64,000 nt of DNA from Porphyromonadaceae bacterium UBA7332 (GTDB taxonomy: Bacteria > Bacteroidota > Bacteroidia > Bacteroidales > UBA7332): contig DKPO01000030.1 in NCBI GenBank assembly GCA_002471225.1, positions 1-64,000 on the forward strand. The letters are read 5' to 3'. This document shows positions 24,702 through 34,590 of this stretch, in pieces. Below the pieces are notes generated by a model, which made no database searches, had not been told where the DNA came from, and saw only the letters and a list, made by a program, of their open reading frames with translations. The first letter of the stretch is position 1. Each line of letters starts with the position of its first letter. The position numbers were made by a program, and so were the translations under genes.

Positions 24702-27700
24702 TTAGATAGTAAAGTCAAGACCAAATGTGAATGTTCTGTTTAACGGATAAGCAAAACCTCCGTTACCATTACCTAATTCAGGATCCCACATTTTGATTTT
24801 ATCCCATACAAACAAGTTGTTTCCAAGTAGATATACACGAAGGCCTTTCAAACGCATTTTGGATAACGTTTTCGGATTAAATGTATATCCTACTTCAATG
24901 TTTTTTAAACGGATAAAACTTGCATCACGCTGCCACCAAGTACTGGCTGCCGTATTGTGAGGGAACTGACCCGAGTGTAAACGAGGGAACATTACGTTTT
25001 GGCTAGGATTAGCTTCTGTCCAGCGATTTGCAACTACGTCTCTGGCTGTAGATTCTTCTACACCCCATTGGAAAGGGAAGAATGCTTCCGGTGTATTTGC
25101 ACCAAGTACAGTAGATGTATTTCCTGCTCCCTGGAAGAAGATACCAGCATAAAGTCCCTTCCATTCTGCATTGAACCCAAACCCATAGACAATTTCCGGA
25201 ACAGAAGGATGTCCTACATCTTCCATCTGGTCATTGCTATCAATTTTTCCATCGCCATTTAAATCTTTGTATTTGATATCACCTGGACGTAGTCCAGTCG
25301 ATAATCCTGAAACAACGCCTGGTTTAAGTTCATACGTTTTGTTTAAACCATCGCCTTTTATAATGAAATCGTCGTGTGTATAAAGCCCCTCCGCTACATA
25401 TAGTTTCCAGGAATTTAATCTTGTTCCTTTTTTCTCGAGCCATGGGTAAACTTGTGGTATCTGGTCGTATTCAATAATTTTATTACGGGCAAAGGTAAAA
25501 TTACCCCTCGCGCTTAGATTAACCTGACCTACGCGATGATTGATATTAATACTTGCATCCATCCCCTGATTTTCTACAATACCAAAGTTCTGCCAAGGCA
25601 TTTGATGAAATCCGGTAACATTTGATACGGTAGCACGTTGCAGTAAGATGTTATGGCGACGGTTTTTGAAATAATCAACTTGTAAATCTATTTTGTTGTT
25701 CCAGAAACCAAGATCAACACCATAATTCTGTTTTACTTCAATTTCCCAAGTCAGATAGGGTGCTTCAAACAGATTTTCGATAATACCATTACCAATTCCA
25801 CCCATAGAGCCATTGTTATTGTATCCCAGATTAAAGCCAGATCCATCTGCCATCGTACCGCGATACATAAAGCGGTTACCTCCTGTATTATCATTACCTG
25901 TACGTCCGACAGAAGCTCTGATCTTAGCCTTATTCATAATATTATTCATAGGAGATGCCAGATAGAATTTTTCATTGCTTAAATACCAACTGATACCTGC
26001 AGCAGGGAAAATTCCAAATCTGTGACCTTTTGCAAATGTTTCAGATCCGGTATAACCAAAGCTACCTTCCACAAAATAACGATCGTCATATCCATAAGCG
26101 AAACGTCCTACAAAACCTTGCTTTCTGTATGGAAGGAAGCTTCCTTGATCTTGTCGGTCTTTATGCATATATAATAAAAGACCCGTAACATCATGTTTTT
26201 CAGCAAATGTTCTTTTATAGTTAAAAGAGGTTTCGAAATAAATGCGCTTATTAGATGAAGAGCTATTATCAGGGCTTAATATATCACTCCCTTCTACAAC
26301 CTTTTTATAAATCAGATTTCCATTTTCATCGCGTTCAGTAGCTATGAATTGAGTCGGTGTTTTTGTTCGTTTTGTAACGTATTGTACATCTGCATCAAAC
26401 CCTAATGCTGCTTTAAAGGTCAGTCCTTTTGTTACAAATTTCAGATCCTGATCTAACTGAACTTTTGATTGAATATTGGTTCTCCATTCTTGTGTATATC
26501 CAGAATGCATTAATTTATTGTATGGATTGGCACGTGTGTTTGATGGGCGAGGATGTCCGGCGATTGTACCATCTGAATAGAACATCGGCATGATAAAAGG
26601 AGGTGTTAAACACATAGAGCGGAAAATTTCGCTGGTGCCTACGCCCGGATAATTTGTTTTCAAATATTGTCCACTGACATCTACTCCAATATTCGTTGTT
26701 TTAGAAGCTTCGAAATCCACATTACTTCTCAGGTTGTAACGCTCCAGACCAATATTTGTATTATAATTAGTTAGATCATTGGATTTGAAAATACCATTTT
26801 CTTTAAAATATGCTCCCGAAACAAAATATTTAGCACGTTTAGCTCCCCCACGGACATTTAACGTGTAGCGCATATTGAATGTGTTATCGCGTAACATTCC
26901 ACCTAACCAGTCTGTGTCCGGATATAAATCCCGATCGATGCCTGATTCGTACATTCCGATTAATTCGTCAGAATAGATACTTTCTTTCCCTTCATTGTTC
27001 AAAGCTTCGTTATAAAGTCTTAATGATTCGGCTGAATTCATGAATTTTGGTAAACGTGTTGGCTTTAATGTGGTTAGTTCTCCACGGAACGTGATACGAG
27101 GAGCTTCGTCTAAACCGCGTTTCGAAGTGATAAGAATTACCCCATTCGCACCTTCTGCACCATAAACGGCTGTTGCAGCGGCATCTTTTAATAAGGTGAA
27201 TGTTTCGATCTCGTCCACTTCGATGTCAGACATGGAGCGAGGTACACCATCTACAAGAATCAGTGGATTTGTACCTCCTTTAAATGAACTGACACCACGG
27301 ATCCAGAAATCTGAATTATCGTATCCAGGCTCTCCTGATCTTTGTACAGCGATCAGCCCTGACACTTTACCTGCCAGATTATTTGTTAGATTTCGTGAGG
27401 GAGAAATTGCTAATTCTTTTGTCGTAATATTATTAATCGAACTCACGACACTACTTTTCTTTTGACGACCGTATCCTACAATAGTCACGTCTTGAAGAAG
27501 CTCCGATTCCGGATCAAGTTTAAAATTCAGAATTTTTTCACCGTTATACTTTTTCTCTAGTTTTTTGTAACCGATATAACTGATTTCAAGGATATCTCCT
27601 TTTGTCGCAGTTAATGAATAGTTACCATCAATGTCGGTTGCAGCTCCATTGGCCGTTCCTTTTACAACGACCTGAGCTCCGATCAGCGGAAGATCACTTT

Positions 27701-27812
27701 CGTCAGTAACTATACCTACGAAAGTTGTCTTTTGTTGTGCAAAAACTCCTGATACGATCAATAATAATAAATTGATGAGTATGAGTCTTTTTGTTTTAAT
27801 AAATTGCGTCAT
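24702..27812 (-). CDS. SusC/RagA-type TonB-linked outer-membrane transporter
   Basis: 1036 aa from the ATG at 27812. Signal peptide (ends SGVFAQ), carboxypeptidase-regulatory-like domain (about residues 30-100), VTIVGYGRQKKSSVVSSI TonB-box region, plug with TLLKDAAATAVYGAEGANGVILITSKRG (classical SusC signature) and the barrel. This is the GYGxxxK subgroup, unlike the first SusC at 15244. The frame continues upstream to 27848, but that would overlap the preceding gene; the chosen start leaves 19 bp. It imports the ligand held by the downstream SusD protein. Confidence 0.95.
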   Translation of the reverse strand: MTQFIKTKRLILINLLLLIVSGVFAQQKTTFVGIVTDESDLPLIGAQVVVKGTANGAATDIDGNYSLTATKGDILEISYIGYKKLEKKYNGEKILNFKLDPESELLQDVTIVGYGRQKKSSVVSSINNITTKELAISPSRNLTNNLAGKVSGLIAVQRSGEPGYDNSDFWIRGVSSFKGGTNPLILVDGVPRSMSDIEVDEIETFTLLKDAAATAVYGAEGANGVILITSKRGLDEAPRITFRGELTTLKPTRLPKFMNSAESLRLYNEALNNEGKESIYSDELIGMYESGIDRDLYPDTDWLGGMLRDNTFNMRYTLNVRGGAKRAKYFVSGAYFKENGIFKSNDLTNYNTNIGLERYNLRSNVDFEASKTTNIGVDVSGQYLKTNYPGVGTSEIFRSMCLTPPFIMPMFYSDGTIAGHPRPSNTRANPYNKLMHSGYTQEWRTNIQSKVQLDQDLKFVTKGLTFKAALGFDADVQYVTKRTKTPTQFIATERDENGNLIYKKVVEGSDILSPDNSSSSNKRIYFETSFNYKRTFAEKHDVTGLLLYMHKDRQDQGSFLPYRKQGFVGRFAYGYDDRYFVEGSFGYTGSETFAKGHRFGIFPAAGISWYLSNEKFYLASPMNNIMNKAKIRASVGRTGNDNTGGNRFMYRGTMADGSGFNLGYNNNGSMGGIGNGIIENLFEAPYLTWEIEVKQNYGVDLGFWNNKIDLQVDYFKNRRHNILLQRATVSNVTGFHQMPWQNFGIVENQGMDASININHRVGQVNLSARGNFTFARNKIIEYDQIPQVYPWLEKKGTRLNSWKLYVAEGLYTHDDFIIKGDGLNKTYELKPGVVSGLSTGLRPGDIKYKDLNGDGKIDSNDQMEDVGHPSVPEIVYGFGFNAEWKGLYAGIFFQGAGNTSTVLGANTPEAFFPFQWGVEESTARDVVANRWTEANPSQNVMFPRLHSGQFPHNTAASTWWQRDASFIRLKNIEVGYTFNPKTLSKMRLKGLRVYLLGNNLFVWDKIKMWDPELGNGNGGFAYPLNRTFTFGLDFTI

Positions 27813-27831
27813 AATATAGATTGTGTGGTTG

Positions 27832-29145
27832 TTAGTTTTCAATACCATAAGTTTTTATTTCGGCCAGATGTCCGACATTTGCTCCGCTTAATGAATTGAT
27901 TATACACTGAATGAATCTTGCGTTTTCTGTTTGAAGAGGGACAATTTGCTCTGTTTTATTACTACCGTCCATATAATATCGTCCGATGGTCTTCCAATTT
28001 GCTCCGTCTTCACTTACCTTGAATTCCATATTCATACGTGTTACCGCATTCTGTCTGGCGATTAAACCTATTTGCGATATTGTATTTGTTTTTTTCATAT
28101 CTATAGTAAGCGAGTAAGGAGGCGCATCTGTTCCACCGTTCCATTTACTATGCCAGAATGTATCATTATTTCCGTCGATTGCATGTTTTGCATGCCCATT
28201 GTTGGCGCCTTCTCCTGTTAGCTCTTCTGAACTAGCCGTTATTGTCCAGCTTGCTCTGTTAATAGAACTTCCAAGTTTAACCACTGTCATGTCAGAAACG
28301 CCCGAAGCATCTAAAATAATACTGGCTCCTTCTGTCCCGTTTAGGCTTTCTACAGTCACTGGGAGTAAATAATTTCCGGGTAAAATTTCTTTCTTTATAG
28401 TAACAGAGCCAGTACCTGTAGTTTTTCCGGAAGCAATATCAATATTTTTAACTTCTAGAAAGTTAGCCGGAATCGGTGAAAGATTTGTTCCGTTTTGCTG
28501 GTTATAATTTTTGACATACTCGTCATCTTCAATCTTTAATATAGCCTTTAGGTTCCATCTGTTTGGGAAATTCGTTTGAACACTTTGTTCCAAAACATAG
28601 TCAGTATTCTCGAGTGTTATAGCTTCACTACGACTTGTATAACTGACTTTAGCCTGTGCAATCTCAAAAGCATATATACATACATCTCTTTCTCTGTTAG
28701 TCGGAACATTGATTGTTTTTAGTCGTAGAGGGATTGTATATTCAACTACATTAAAGTCACTGAGCTTTGCTATTTCAGCCGGGTCATAAATGATTTCTCC
28801 GACTTCTACATAGGCACTGGATTCATTTACGATTTCTTTCTTATTAAGTTTAATCTCATAGCAATTGGCAGGGAGTATTTTATAAGTCGTTTGATTTACT
28901 TGATTAATAGAGTCCAGATATGCTTCATCTACTACAAAATCAAATTGGCTATTTTGGAAATTAAGCCCTCCACGAGCTATAGATAATGGTATCGTGTATT
29001 TTTCACCCAAGTCATAGGCTTGTACAATTTTAAATCCACTTTCTCCTGCTGAAATTAACTCAGGAGCTCTTTCTATAAACTCTCTGTCACAAGAAGCCAG
29101 TAAGAGAGGTGTCAATAAACAGGTTAATAGTTTTTTCTTGTTCAT
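27832..29145 (-). CDS. DUF1735 and discoidin (F5/8 type C) surface lipoprotein
   Basis: 437 aa. Lipoprotein signal with Cys19 (LLLASCDREF). Two DUF1735-like beta-sandwich segments follow (about 35-160 and 180-290; this domain is also found in BT_3987-type glycan enzymes), then a discoidin/F5-8 type C carbohydrate-binding domain (about 295-435: SSEELTGEGANNGHAKHAIDG, DTFWHSKW, LTIDMKKTNTISQIGLIARQN). It has no catalytic domain, so it is a surface glycan-binding protein that assists SusC and SusD. Its place as the first gene, before SusC, is unusual; such proteins more often follow SusD. Inferred ligand: a host or plant glycan chain. Confidence 0.85.
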   Translation of the reverse strand: MNKKKLLTCLLTPLLLASCDREFIERAPELISAGESGFKIVQAYDLGEKYTIPLSIARGGLNFQNSQFDFVVDEAYLDSINQVNQTTYKILPANCYEIKLNKKEIVNESSAYVEVGEIIYDPAEIAKLSDFNVVEYTIPLRLKTINVPTNRERDVCIYAFEIAQAKVSYTSRSEAITLENTDYVLEQSVQTNFPNRWNLKAILKIEDDEYVKNYNQQNGTNLSPIPANFLEVKNIDIASGKTTGTGSVTIKKEILPGNYLLPVTVESLNGTEGASIILDASGVSDMTVVKLGSSINRASWTITASSEELTGEGANNGHAKHAIDGNNDTFWHSKWNGGTDAPPYSLTIDMKKTNTISQIGLIARQNAVTRMNMEFKVSEDGANWKTIGRYYMDGSNKTEQIVPLQTENARFIQCIINSLSGANVGHLAEIKTYGIEN

Positions 29146-29250
29146 GTTGTTATATAGGTTTAATATTAGAGTTACCTATTCAGATTGTAAAATTGGTTTT
29201 TTTATGATATGATAATTTAGAAATGTAAATGTTTGTCATTTCTATGCAGG

Positions 29251-29258
29251 CAAAGCTA
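29251..29258 (-). promoter_or_regulatory. -7 box of the second SusCD operon
   Basis: TAGCTTTG on the minus strand matches TAnnTTTG; the leader would be about 100 nt. No -33 TTG is seen at the right distance, as is common for activator-dependent promoters. Confidence 0.45.
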
Positions 29259-29455
29259 TTCGATATAAGTATATGTTATGTGTATGAATGTCCTGTTAAT
29301 GTGTACAATTGTTCAGAAATAGCTTTCAATGGGAGATTGTTATATATGATATTAAATTTTTAATAATCTTAATATGGGTAAGTGGATGTTTTTCTTTGAG
29401 AATTTCTGTAAACAGACTTTATTATTCAAAATCTTATTTGTCGGAAAGTTTTAAC

Positions 29456-29508
29456 AAAAAAACGAAGAATTACGATAACTGTCCGTTTCGTATATTCTTC
29501 GTTTTTTT
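29456..29508 (-). terminator. terminator after the HTCS gene
   Basis: A 15-bp outer stem (AAAAAAACGAAGAAT, 29456-29470, against 29494-29508) overlapping the region just past the stop codon, with T-runs on both strands. Confidence 0.7.
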
Positions 29509-29510
29509 GA

Positions 29511-32500
29511 TTATTTATTTTCAGATCTGAACTCGCTCGGAGTCATTCCAACTTCGGATTTGAAAACTCTGCTGAAATAGCGTTGTTGTGCAAAACCGAT
29601 CTTTTCTGAAATTTCCGATATCGGTAAATCTGTTTGTTTGAGAAGAGCTTTTGCTTTTTCAATCCTGATATCATTGATCAGCTCTTTAACCCCTTTACCG
29701 ATATAACTTTTCATTTTTGAATAAAGTGTAGATCGGCTCACGGCCATTTTGTCACATATAAAGTCGACATCGAGCTCAGGCTTTTCTAAATGTTCATTAA
29801 TGACCTGAATCAATTTATCTATAAATGTTTTATCAAGGTTAGAATGAGCAAGCTCTTCTGGAACGATAGCAAAACTATTTTCTTTGAATCGCTCTTTAAG
29901 CATCAGCTGTTGATGGATCAGTGTCTGTAATAACTGAATCAGCGCTTCTGTATCAAACGGTTTAGGAAGATAAGCATTAGCTCCGCATCCATATCCTGTT
30001 TTTATATTATGCTCCTCACAAAGAGCGGTCAGCAATATAACCGGTATGTGCGACAGATCAATATCTTGCTTAATAAGTGAGCAAAGCTCATAACCGTTCA
30101 TTACAGGCATCATGATATCGCTGATTACGATATCTATGTTTTGTTTTTTGAGTATTTCATATGCTTCTTTGCCATTTGCCGCGCATAATATATTTGGAAA
30201 TACGGTACGTAATTCTTCAGAGAGATAACAGCGCATCTCTTCGATATCTTCTACAAGCAAGATCGTGTAACCTGTCTGATCTCCGGAAGTAAAGATTTCC
30301 CGATCATTGGAAAAATGATATTCATCTGATGTTTCTTTTGCTTCGGGTATGCTCATGGATTTATTGTCTGAAGGAATGCGGACGATAAATGTGGCACCTT
30401 GGTCCTCATTGTTCTTTGCCGTTATTTCTCCACCCATTAAATGAATAAGCATTCGTGAATAATAGAGCCCGATACCATTACCTTCTTTATCATGTTTACC
30501 CTGATAGAAGGACGAGAATAAATTTTCAAGGTCGGTTTGCTTTAATCCAATGCCCTGATCGGAAACATAAATTTCGATTGTTCCGTTATTTTCCGATAAA
30601 CCTAATATTACCTTTCCATTGCTTTCAGAAAATTTCAAAGCATTATTCAGCAAGTTGACCAGTATGATTTTTATTTTCAGTCTATCTATATACACAGTTA
30701 CCCGTTCGATAGAGGATATAAATTCTAATCCGACATTTTTGTGCTCGTAAGCATCGTCAAATTCAGATTTGATATCCCGTAGATACATAACCAGATCCGT
30801 TGATTTATAATTCATTTCCGTTACGCCTAAATCTAACTTACGGATATCCAGGACCATATTGATTACATTTTTCATATAATCAGTTTGTTTTGATACTTTG
30901 CGAAGCGTATCCATCGTATCCGGGTTGAGTTTGGATGTTTCTTTTAATAAACGGTTAATCGGACCGGTTATCAGAGTTAAAGGTGTACGAAGTTCGTGAT
31001 TAACGCTTTCGAAGAATTGTATTTTTTTCTGATACATCTCTTTTTCGTATTCACGCATTTTTTCTTCTACTTTGCGTAACTGATCCTTTTTCTCTTTATA
31101 GAAAAGGCCACCGATACCTGTCAGTAATAGTAACGTCAGGCATATTTTAAAAGCAATACTGTCCCACCAATATGGTAAAATACGGATAGTCGCGAGGGTC
31201 TGGTAATCAGACCATAGTCCGTTCGTTAGCTGATATTGAATTTCCAGCGTGTAAGATCCCGGATCTAAATTAAAATAGGTCAGTGTATAATCAGAAGTGC
31301 TTTTAAATTGATTCTCATATCCGATTAATCTGTATCTGAAAATCGGAGATTTAAATAAGTTCGCCTCTTTATTATTTAAATGGAACTCAAGTTTTGATAT
31401 TCCCGCAGAAAGCTTCGGGAGGTTGCCTTTATTAATTTGAGGATTGTAAGCGACCTTCTCTCCGTTAACCCAGATACCGGTAAGAATGATATTATTTCCC
31501 GCCTTTTCATTGTGAACAGGTTTATTCAGTGGAACAATACTCATTCCGTTTACGCCTCCTACATAAATAACCGAGTCGCTGCGGTCAACCATATATCCTC
31601 TACGGGAATATTCATTGACCAAAAGGCCATCCGAAATATCATAAAAGGAAATTTTTCCTTTGTAAGGCTGATAGTTGATAAATTTTTCTTTGGTTCCTAT
31701 ACCTAAGGATAGTCCTGCAATATTAGATACCATCGTCGGGTTTTCTAATCCCGGAAGTTTGTATCGGTATAATTGATTAGTTTCTGGTGTAAAGCAGAAT
31801 AAACCTGTACGGGTGATAAACCAAAATGTATCATTATCTAAAAGGGTCATAGAAGCAATACTCCCTATTGAAAGAGGGTTAAATGTAGCGAATTTGTGAA
31901 TTTTCTTTTTAGCAATATCATAACGAATAATCTTATCTCCATCATAAAAAAATAAATAGTTATTTGTTTGTCCTGCTAAACGTAAGCTTGGATAGTGCTT
32001 AAAGTTCGCTTGCTTCGAGAGATCAGTTAATTCTTTTGTTTTGAAATTATAGTAATAGCAATGAGTAGAGGTTATGAGTATAGAGTTATCATCTAACTTA
32101 TGAATACCCGGACTGACCTGTGTATGTTGAATATTCTGGTTTATAGCGTGCAATTCACTGATAATATCCAACCTTCCTTTCTTTTTATCGAAATAGAATA
32201 TGCCTTTATTATAGACAACAGCAATTAGCTGCTCTTTATTCCAATCGATTACAGAAGTAATCGACAGATCGAAGGTAGAAGGATAGTGTTTAAATTGACT
32301 ATTTCTTGTATCGTAAGAATTTATTCCGTTGCCGTCTGTGCCGATCCAGATTGTAGAATCCGATTTTGCAAAACATGTAAGAATATTATGGCTTAGGCCG
32401 TAATGCGTATTTGTTATAGCTTCCTGATAAGATTTGATTTCCGGATTATCCACACAGATGAGTCCTCCTGAAACAGAGCCGATCCAGATGGATTTATTTA

Positions 32501-33425
32501 TATCAATATAGATATTCAACAAGTTATTGACAGGCAGGGAGCTTTTTAATCCTTGTGCATGTACATATTCTGAGATTTCAAAGGAGTTCGGGTTTATACA
32601 TTTCAGACCACCTCCATCTGTTACTACCCAAATCAGATTGTTAGAATCAACAGCGATATTCATTACCAGATTATGATTGCTATATGAGGCGTTGTCGAAT
32701 TTTAATTCTTTGATAACATTCAAGTCCCGATCCAGACATTTGATAGCATCTCCGTAAAAGCCGATCCAATAATTCCCGTTCTGATCTTTTGAGACTGAAG
32801 TATAAGCTGATTGCCCCGGTACAGGTAACCCTCTTAATCTGCCTGTTTTAAGATTCAGTTCATAAATACCTTGCCAATAACCGGTCAGAATCAGATGATC
32901 CTTATCCTTTCGCACTATTCGACAAGATGGACTATATAGCTGATTGTTTTCGAATTTTACAAATACCGGATCATTTTTTGAATGGATTAAAATATGATCA
33001 TAGGCTTTGAAAATAATTTGATTAGTTTCAGTATAGCATGCAGTATATGTCGTATTATTAAATCTGGTAGGTTCGAATTCATCTGTAAGCCTGTTATAAA
33101 TGAGTAGGCCTTTATTAGTGCCTACCCAAAGATCATTATTGAAGTCTTCTTCAATGAAATAGATGAAATTACCTCTTAGTGAATCAGAATAATCAAAATT
33201 ATATGTTTTGACAACAGATTGATTGATGCGATTTATGCCATCCTCAGTTCCTGCCCACAAATACCCCTCGTAGTCTCGGCAAATAGCAACGACCTTAGAT
33301 TGAGATAATCCTTGTTCTAATGATATTTGTTTAAAAACGATTTGCTTGGCTGCTAGTGAATTCAGACTTAATAGAAAGCAGGATAGTATGTAAACGAAAA
33401 TAAAAGTGCGGTATGATTTTTTCAT
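29511..33425 (-). CDS. hybrid two-component system regulator (HTCS)
   Basis: 1304 aa from the ATG at 33425. One polypeptide carries a whole signalling path: signal peptide; a periplasmic sensor of many beta-propeller repeats with DGLWAGT-like motifs (about 25-650); a Y_Y_Y domain (about 665-740); one membrane helix (about 755-775); a histidine kinase with His near residue 810 (FFESVNHELRTPL) and ATPase boxes NNALKFSE, DQGIGL and GNGIGLYYS; a receiver (about 1050-1165, Asp in VISDIMMPV); and an AraC-type DNA-binding domain (about 1205-1304). Such proteins sense a breakdown product in the periplasm and activate the neighbouring SusCD operon, here the one starting at 29145. Confidence 0.95.
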   Translation of the reverse strand: MKKSYRTFIFVYILSCFLLSLNSLAAKQIVFKQISLEQGLSQSKVVAICRDYEGYLWAGTEDGINRINQSVVKTYNFDYSDSLRGNFIYFIEEDFNNDLWVGTNKGLLIYNRLTDEFEPTRFNNTTYTACYTETNQIIFKAYDHILIHSKNDPVFVKFENNQLYSPSCRIVRKDKDHLILTGYWQGIYELNLKTGRLRGLPVPGQSAYTSVSKDQNGNYWIGFYGDAIKCLDRDLNVIKELKFDNASYSNHNLVMNIAVDSNNLIWVVTDGGGLKCINPNSFEISEYVHAQGLKSSLPVNNLLNIYIDINKSIWIGSVSGGLICVDNPEIKSYQEAITNTHYGLSHNILTCFAKSDSTIWIGTDGNGINSYDTRNSQFKHYPSTFDLSITSVIDWNKEQLIAVVYNKGIFYFDKKKGRLDIISELHAINQNIQHTQVSPGIHKLDDNSILITSTHCYYYNFKTKELTDLSKQANFKHYPSLRLAGQTNNYLFFYDGDKIIRYDIAKKKIHKFATFNPLSIGSIASMTLLDNDTFWFITRTGLFCFTPETNQLYRYKLPGLENPTMVSNIAGLSLGIGTKEKFINYQPYKGKISFYDISDGLLVNEYSRRGYMVDRSDSVIYVGGVNGMSIVPLNKPVHNEKAGNNIILTGIWVNGEKVAYNPQINKGNLPKLSAGISKLEFHLNNKEANLFKSPIFRYRLIGYENQFKSTSDYTLTYFNLDPGSYTLEIQYQLTNGLWSDYQTLATIRILPYWWDSIAFKICLTLLLLTGIGGLFYKEKKDQLRKVEEKMREYEKEMYQKKIQFFESVNHELRTPLTLITGPINRLLKETSKLNPDTMDTLRKVSKQTDYMKNVINMVLDIRKLDLGVTEMNYKSTDLVMYLRDIKSEFDDAYEHKNVGLEFISSIERVTVYIDRLKIKIILVNLLNNALKFSESNGKVILGLSENNGTIEIYVSDQGIGLKQTDLENLFSSFYQGKHDKEGNGIGLYYSRMLIHLMGGEITAKNNEDQGATFIVRIPSDNKSMSIPEAKETSDEYHFSNDREIFTSGDQTGYTILLVEDIEEMRCYLSEELRTVFPNILCAANGKEAYEILKKQNIDIVISDIMMPVMNGYELCSLIKQDIDLSHIPVILLTALCEEHNIKTGYGCGANAYLPKPFDTEALIQLLQTLIHQQLMLKERFKENSFAIVPEELAHSNLDKTFIDKLIQVINEHLEKPELDVDFICDKMAVSRSTLYSKMKSYIGKGVKELINDIRIEKAKALLKQTDLPISEISEKIGFAQQRYFSRVFKSEVGMTPSEFRSENK

Positions 33426-33450
33426 ATATAAGAGATTCAAAAGCCGTCAT

Positions 33451-34317
33451 TTATTCAACGGCTTCAACTAAATATCCTTTTTTTCGTAATAACTCAAATA
33501 TTCCGTTTTTACCTAGAATATAGGTGTCATTAATAATGAATAAAGCAGGTTCATCATGAATAACGGTCATTATTCGAGCTGTCCATTTTTGATTCATGTG
33601 ATCAATACGTTCTACTTGTCCCGAACGTTTTTTCTCATTAATTAATCCATCGAGCTGCATCAGATCTCCTTTTCTGTATGCTTGTGTTATGCGTTTATTG
33701 AGCGTTCGGCTGTTTTGAATATTTTGACAAAACGATAGAAGAGCCTGAACACGATTCCCGATAATATCTGCGGGGAATCCCAATTGCATAACATCTCCAA
33801 AGGACTCGAAACCGATAACCGGACGATCATCAGTTGCTAATTGTTGTATTAATGCAAAATCAATAATCTGATTTATATCATTTGCTTTATCTCCGAAAAT
33901 CTGTTGATCAGACGAAAGACAAAGTCTGATAAAGTCAGGATGTAAAACATGAAAAATAGCAGCCAAAGTATCATTTCCATATTGCTGAACGGTCTGCTTG
34001 ATCATCTCAAAAGCTGAATCAGTCAAATAACCTTTCAGGTTGTTCTCTTGTGGAAGAATGATGTATTTGTTTAAAGAGGGCAATCCTTCTTCAAAATCTT
34101 CAGGACTTAATTCACAATAAATAATCTGAGTGTTATTTTTTGCCTCGTTCAGACCATTCATTTGCGAACTAAATGATGATTCTATATAAGGGTCTGTCAT
34201 AACGATATACGATGGGTTGCTCAAATCATCTCGTGATATTTTCCATACACTCTGAGCTGTGCAGGTAAGAAAGAATCCGATTAAGAAGAATAAAATTGTG
34301 GTAGCAAATTTTTTCAT
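33451..34317 (-). CDS. TraB/GumN-like protein with degenerate motifs
   Basis: 288 aa with a signal peptide (ends TCTAQS). The overall pattern is that of the TraB/GumN family: VWKISRDDLSNPSYIVMTD at the start, NLKGYLTDSAFEMIKQ, an IGFESFGDVMQLGF segment in the middle, and LGKNGIFELLRKKGYLVEAVE at the end. The two conserved GxxH motifs, usually GTxH near the N-terminus and GxxH near the C-terminus, here read VMTD and NDTY, so the presumed metal or catalytic histidines are lost. It ends 25 bp before the HTCS start on the same strand, so the two are probably cotranscribed. Whether it still acts as an enzyme is doubtful; a sensor accessory role is speculation. Confidence 0.7.
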   Translation of the reverse strand: MKKFATTILFFLIGFFLTCTAQSVWKISRDDLSNPSYIVMTDPYIESSFSSQMNGLNEAKNNTQIIYCELSPEDFEEGLPSLNKYIILPQENNLKGYLTDSAFEMIKQTVQQYGNDTLAAIFHVLHPDFIRLCLSSDQQIFGDKANDINQIIDFALIQQLATDDRPVIGFESFGDVMQLGFPADIIGNRVQALLSFCQNIQNSRTLNKRITQAYRKGDLMQLDGLINEKKRSGQVERIDHMNQKWTARIMTVIHDEPALFIINDTYILGKNGIFELLRKKGYLVEAVE

Positions 34318-34533
34318 AATTGTGTCTTGTTTGAGTAATTCTCAATGCCTTAGAATGATTTATTTTAGTAAAGCAGCGGAATTTATTTGCAATTTTACAC
34401 ACTAAATTTTAGATTAGCAAATTATAGATCCTGTTTTATAATCAGCATGATAGATGTGTAATCATGAAAAAGATATTACCATCTTAATATCTAAGTATTT
34501 GTTAAATATAAGATGCTTCCGATTCTGACTTTA

Positions 34534-34562
34534 TTGCTTTCGGATAGTTCGTACTATCTTTG
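34534..34562 (+). promoter_or_regulatory. promoter before the acyltransferase gene
   Basis: TTG at 34534-34536 and TATCTTTG at 34555-34562, 18 bp apart. The -7 box lies inside a longer open frame (from 34513), which places the true start at the ATG at 34591. Confidence 0.55.
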
Positions 34563-34590
34563 GACATCTAATCAAAATATTAACCTATTT

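Larger units (their letters stand above)
29146..29510. other. intergenic region before the DUF1735-SusC-SusD operon
   Basis: Holds a -7 box for the operon (29251-29258) and the terminator of the upstream regulator gene (29456-29508). The remaining 200 bp or so should include operator sites for the HTCS regulator, but no obvious repeat pair was picked out by eye. Confidence 0.5.
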
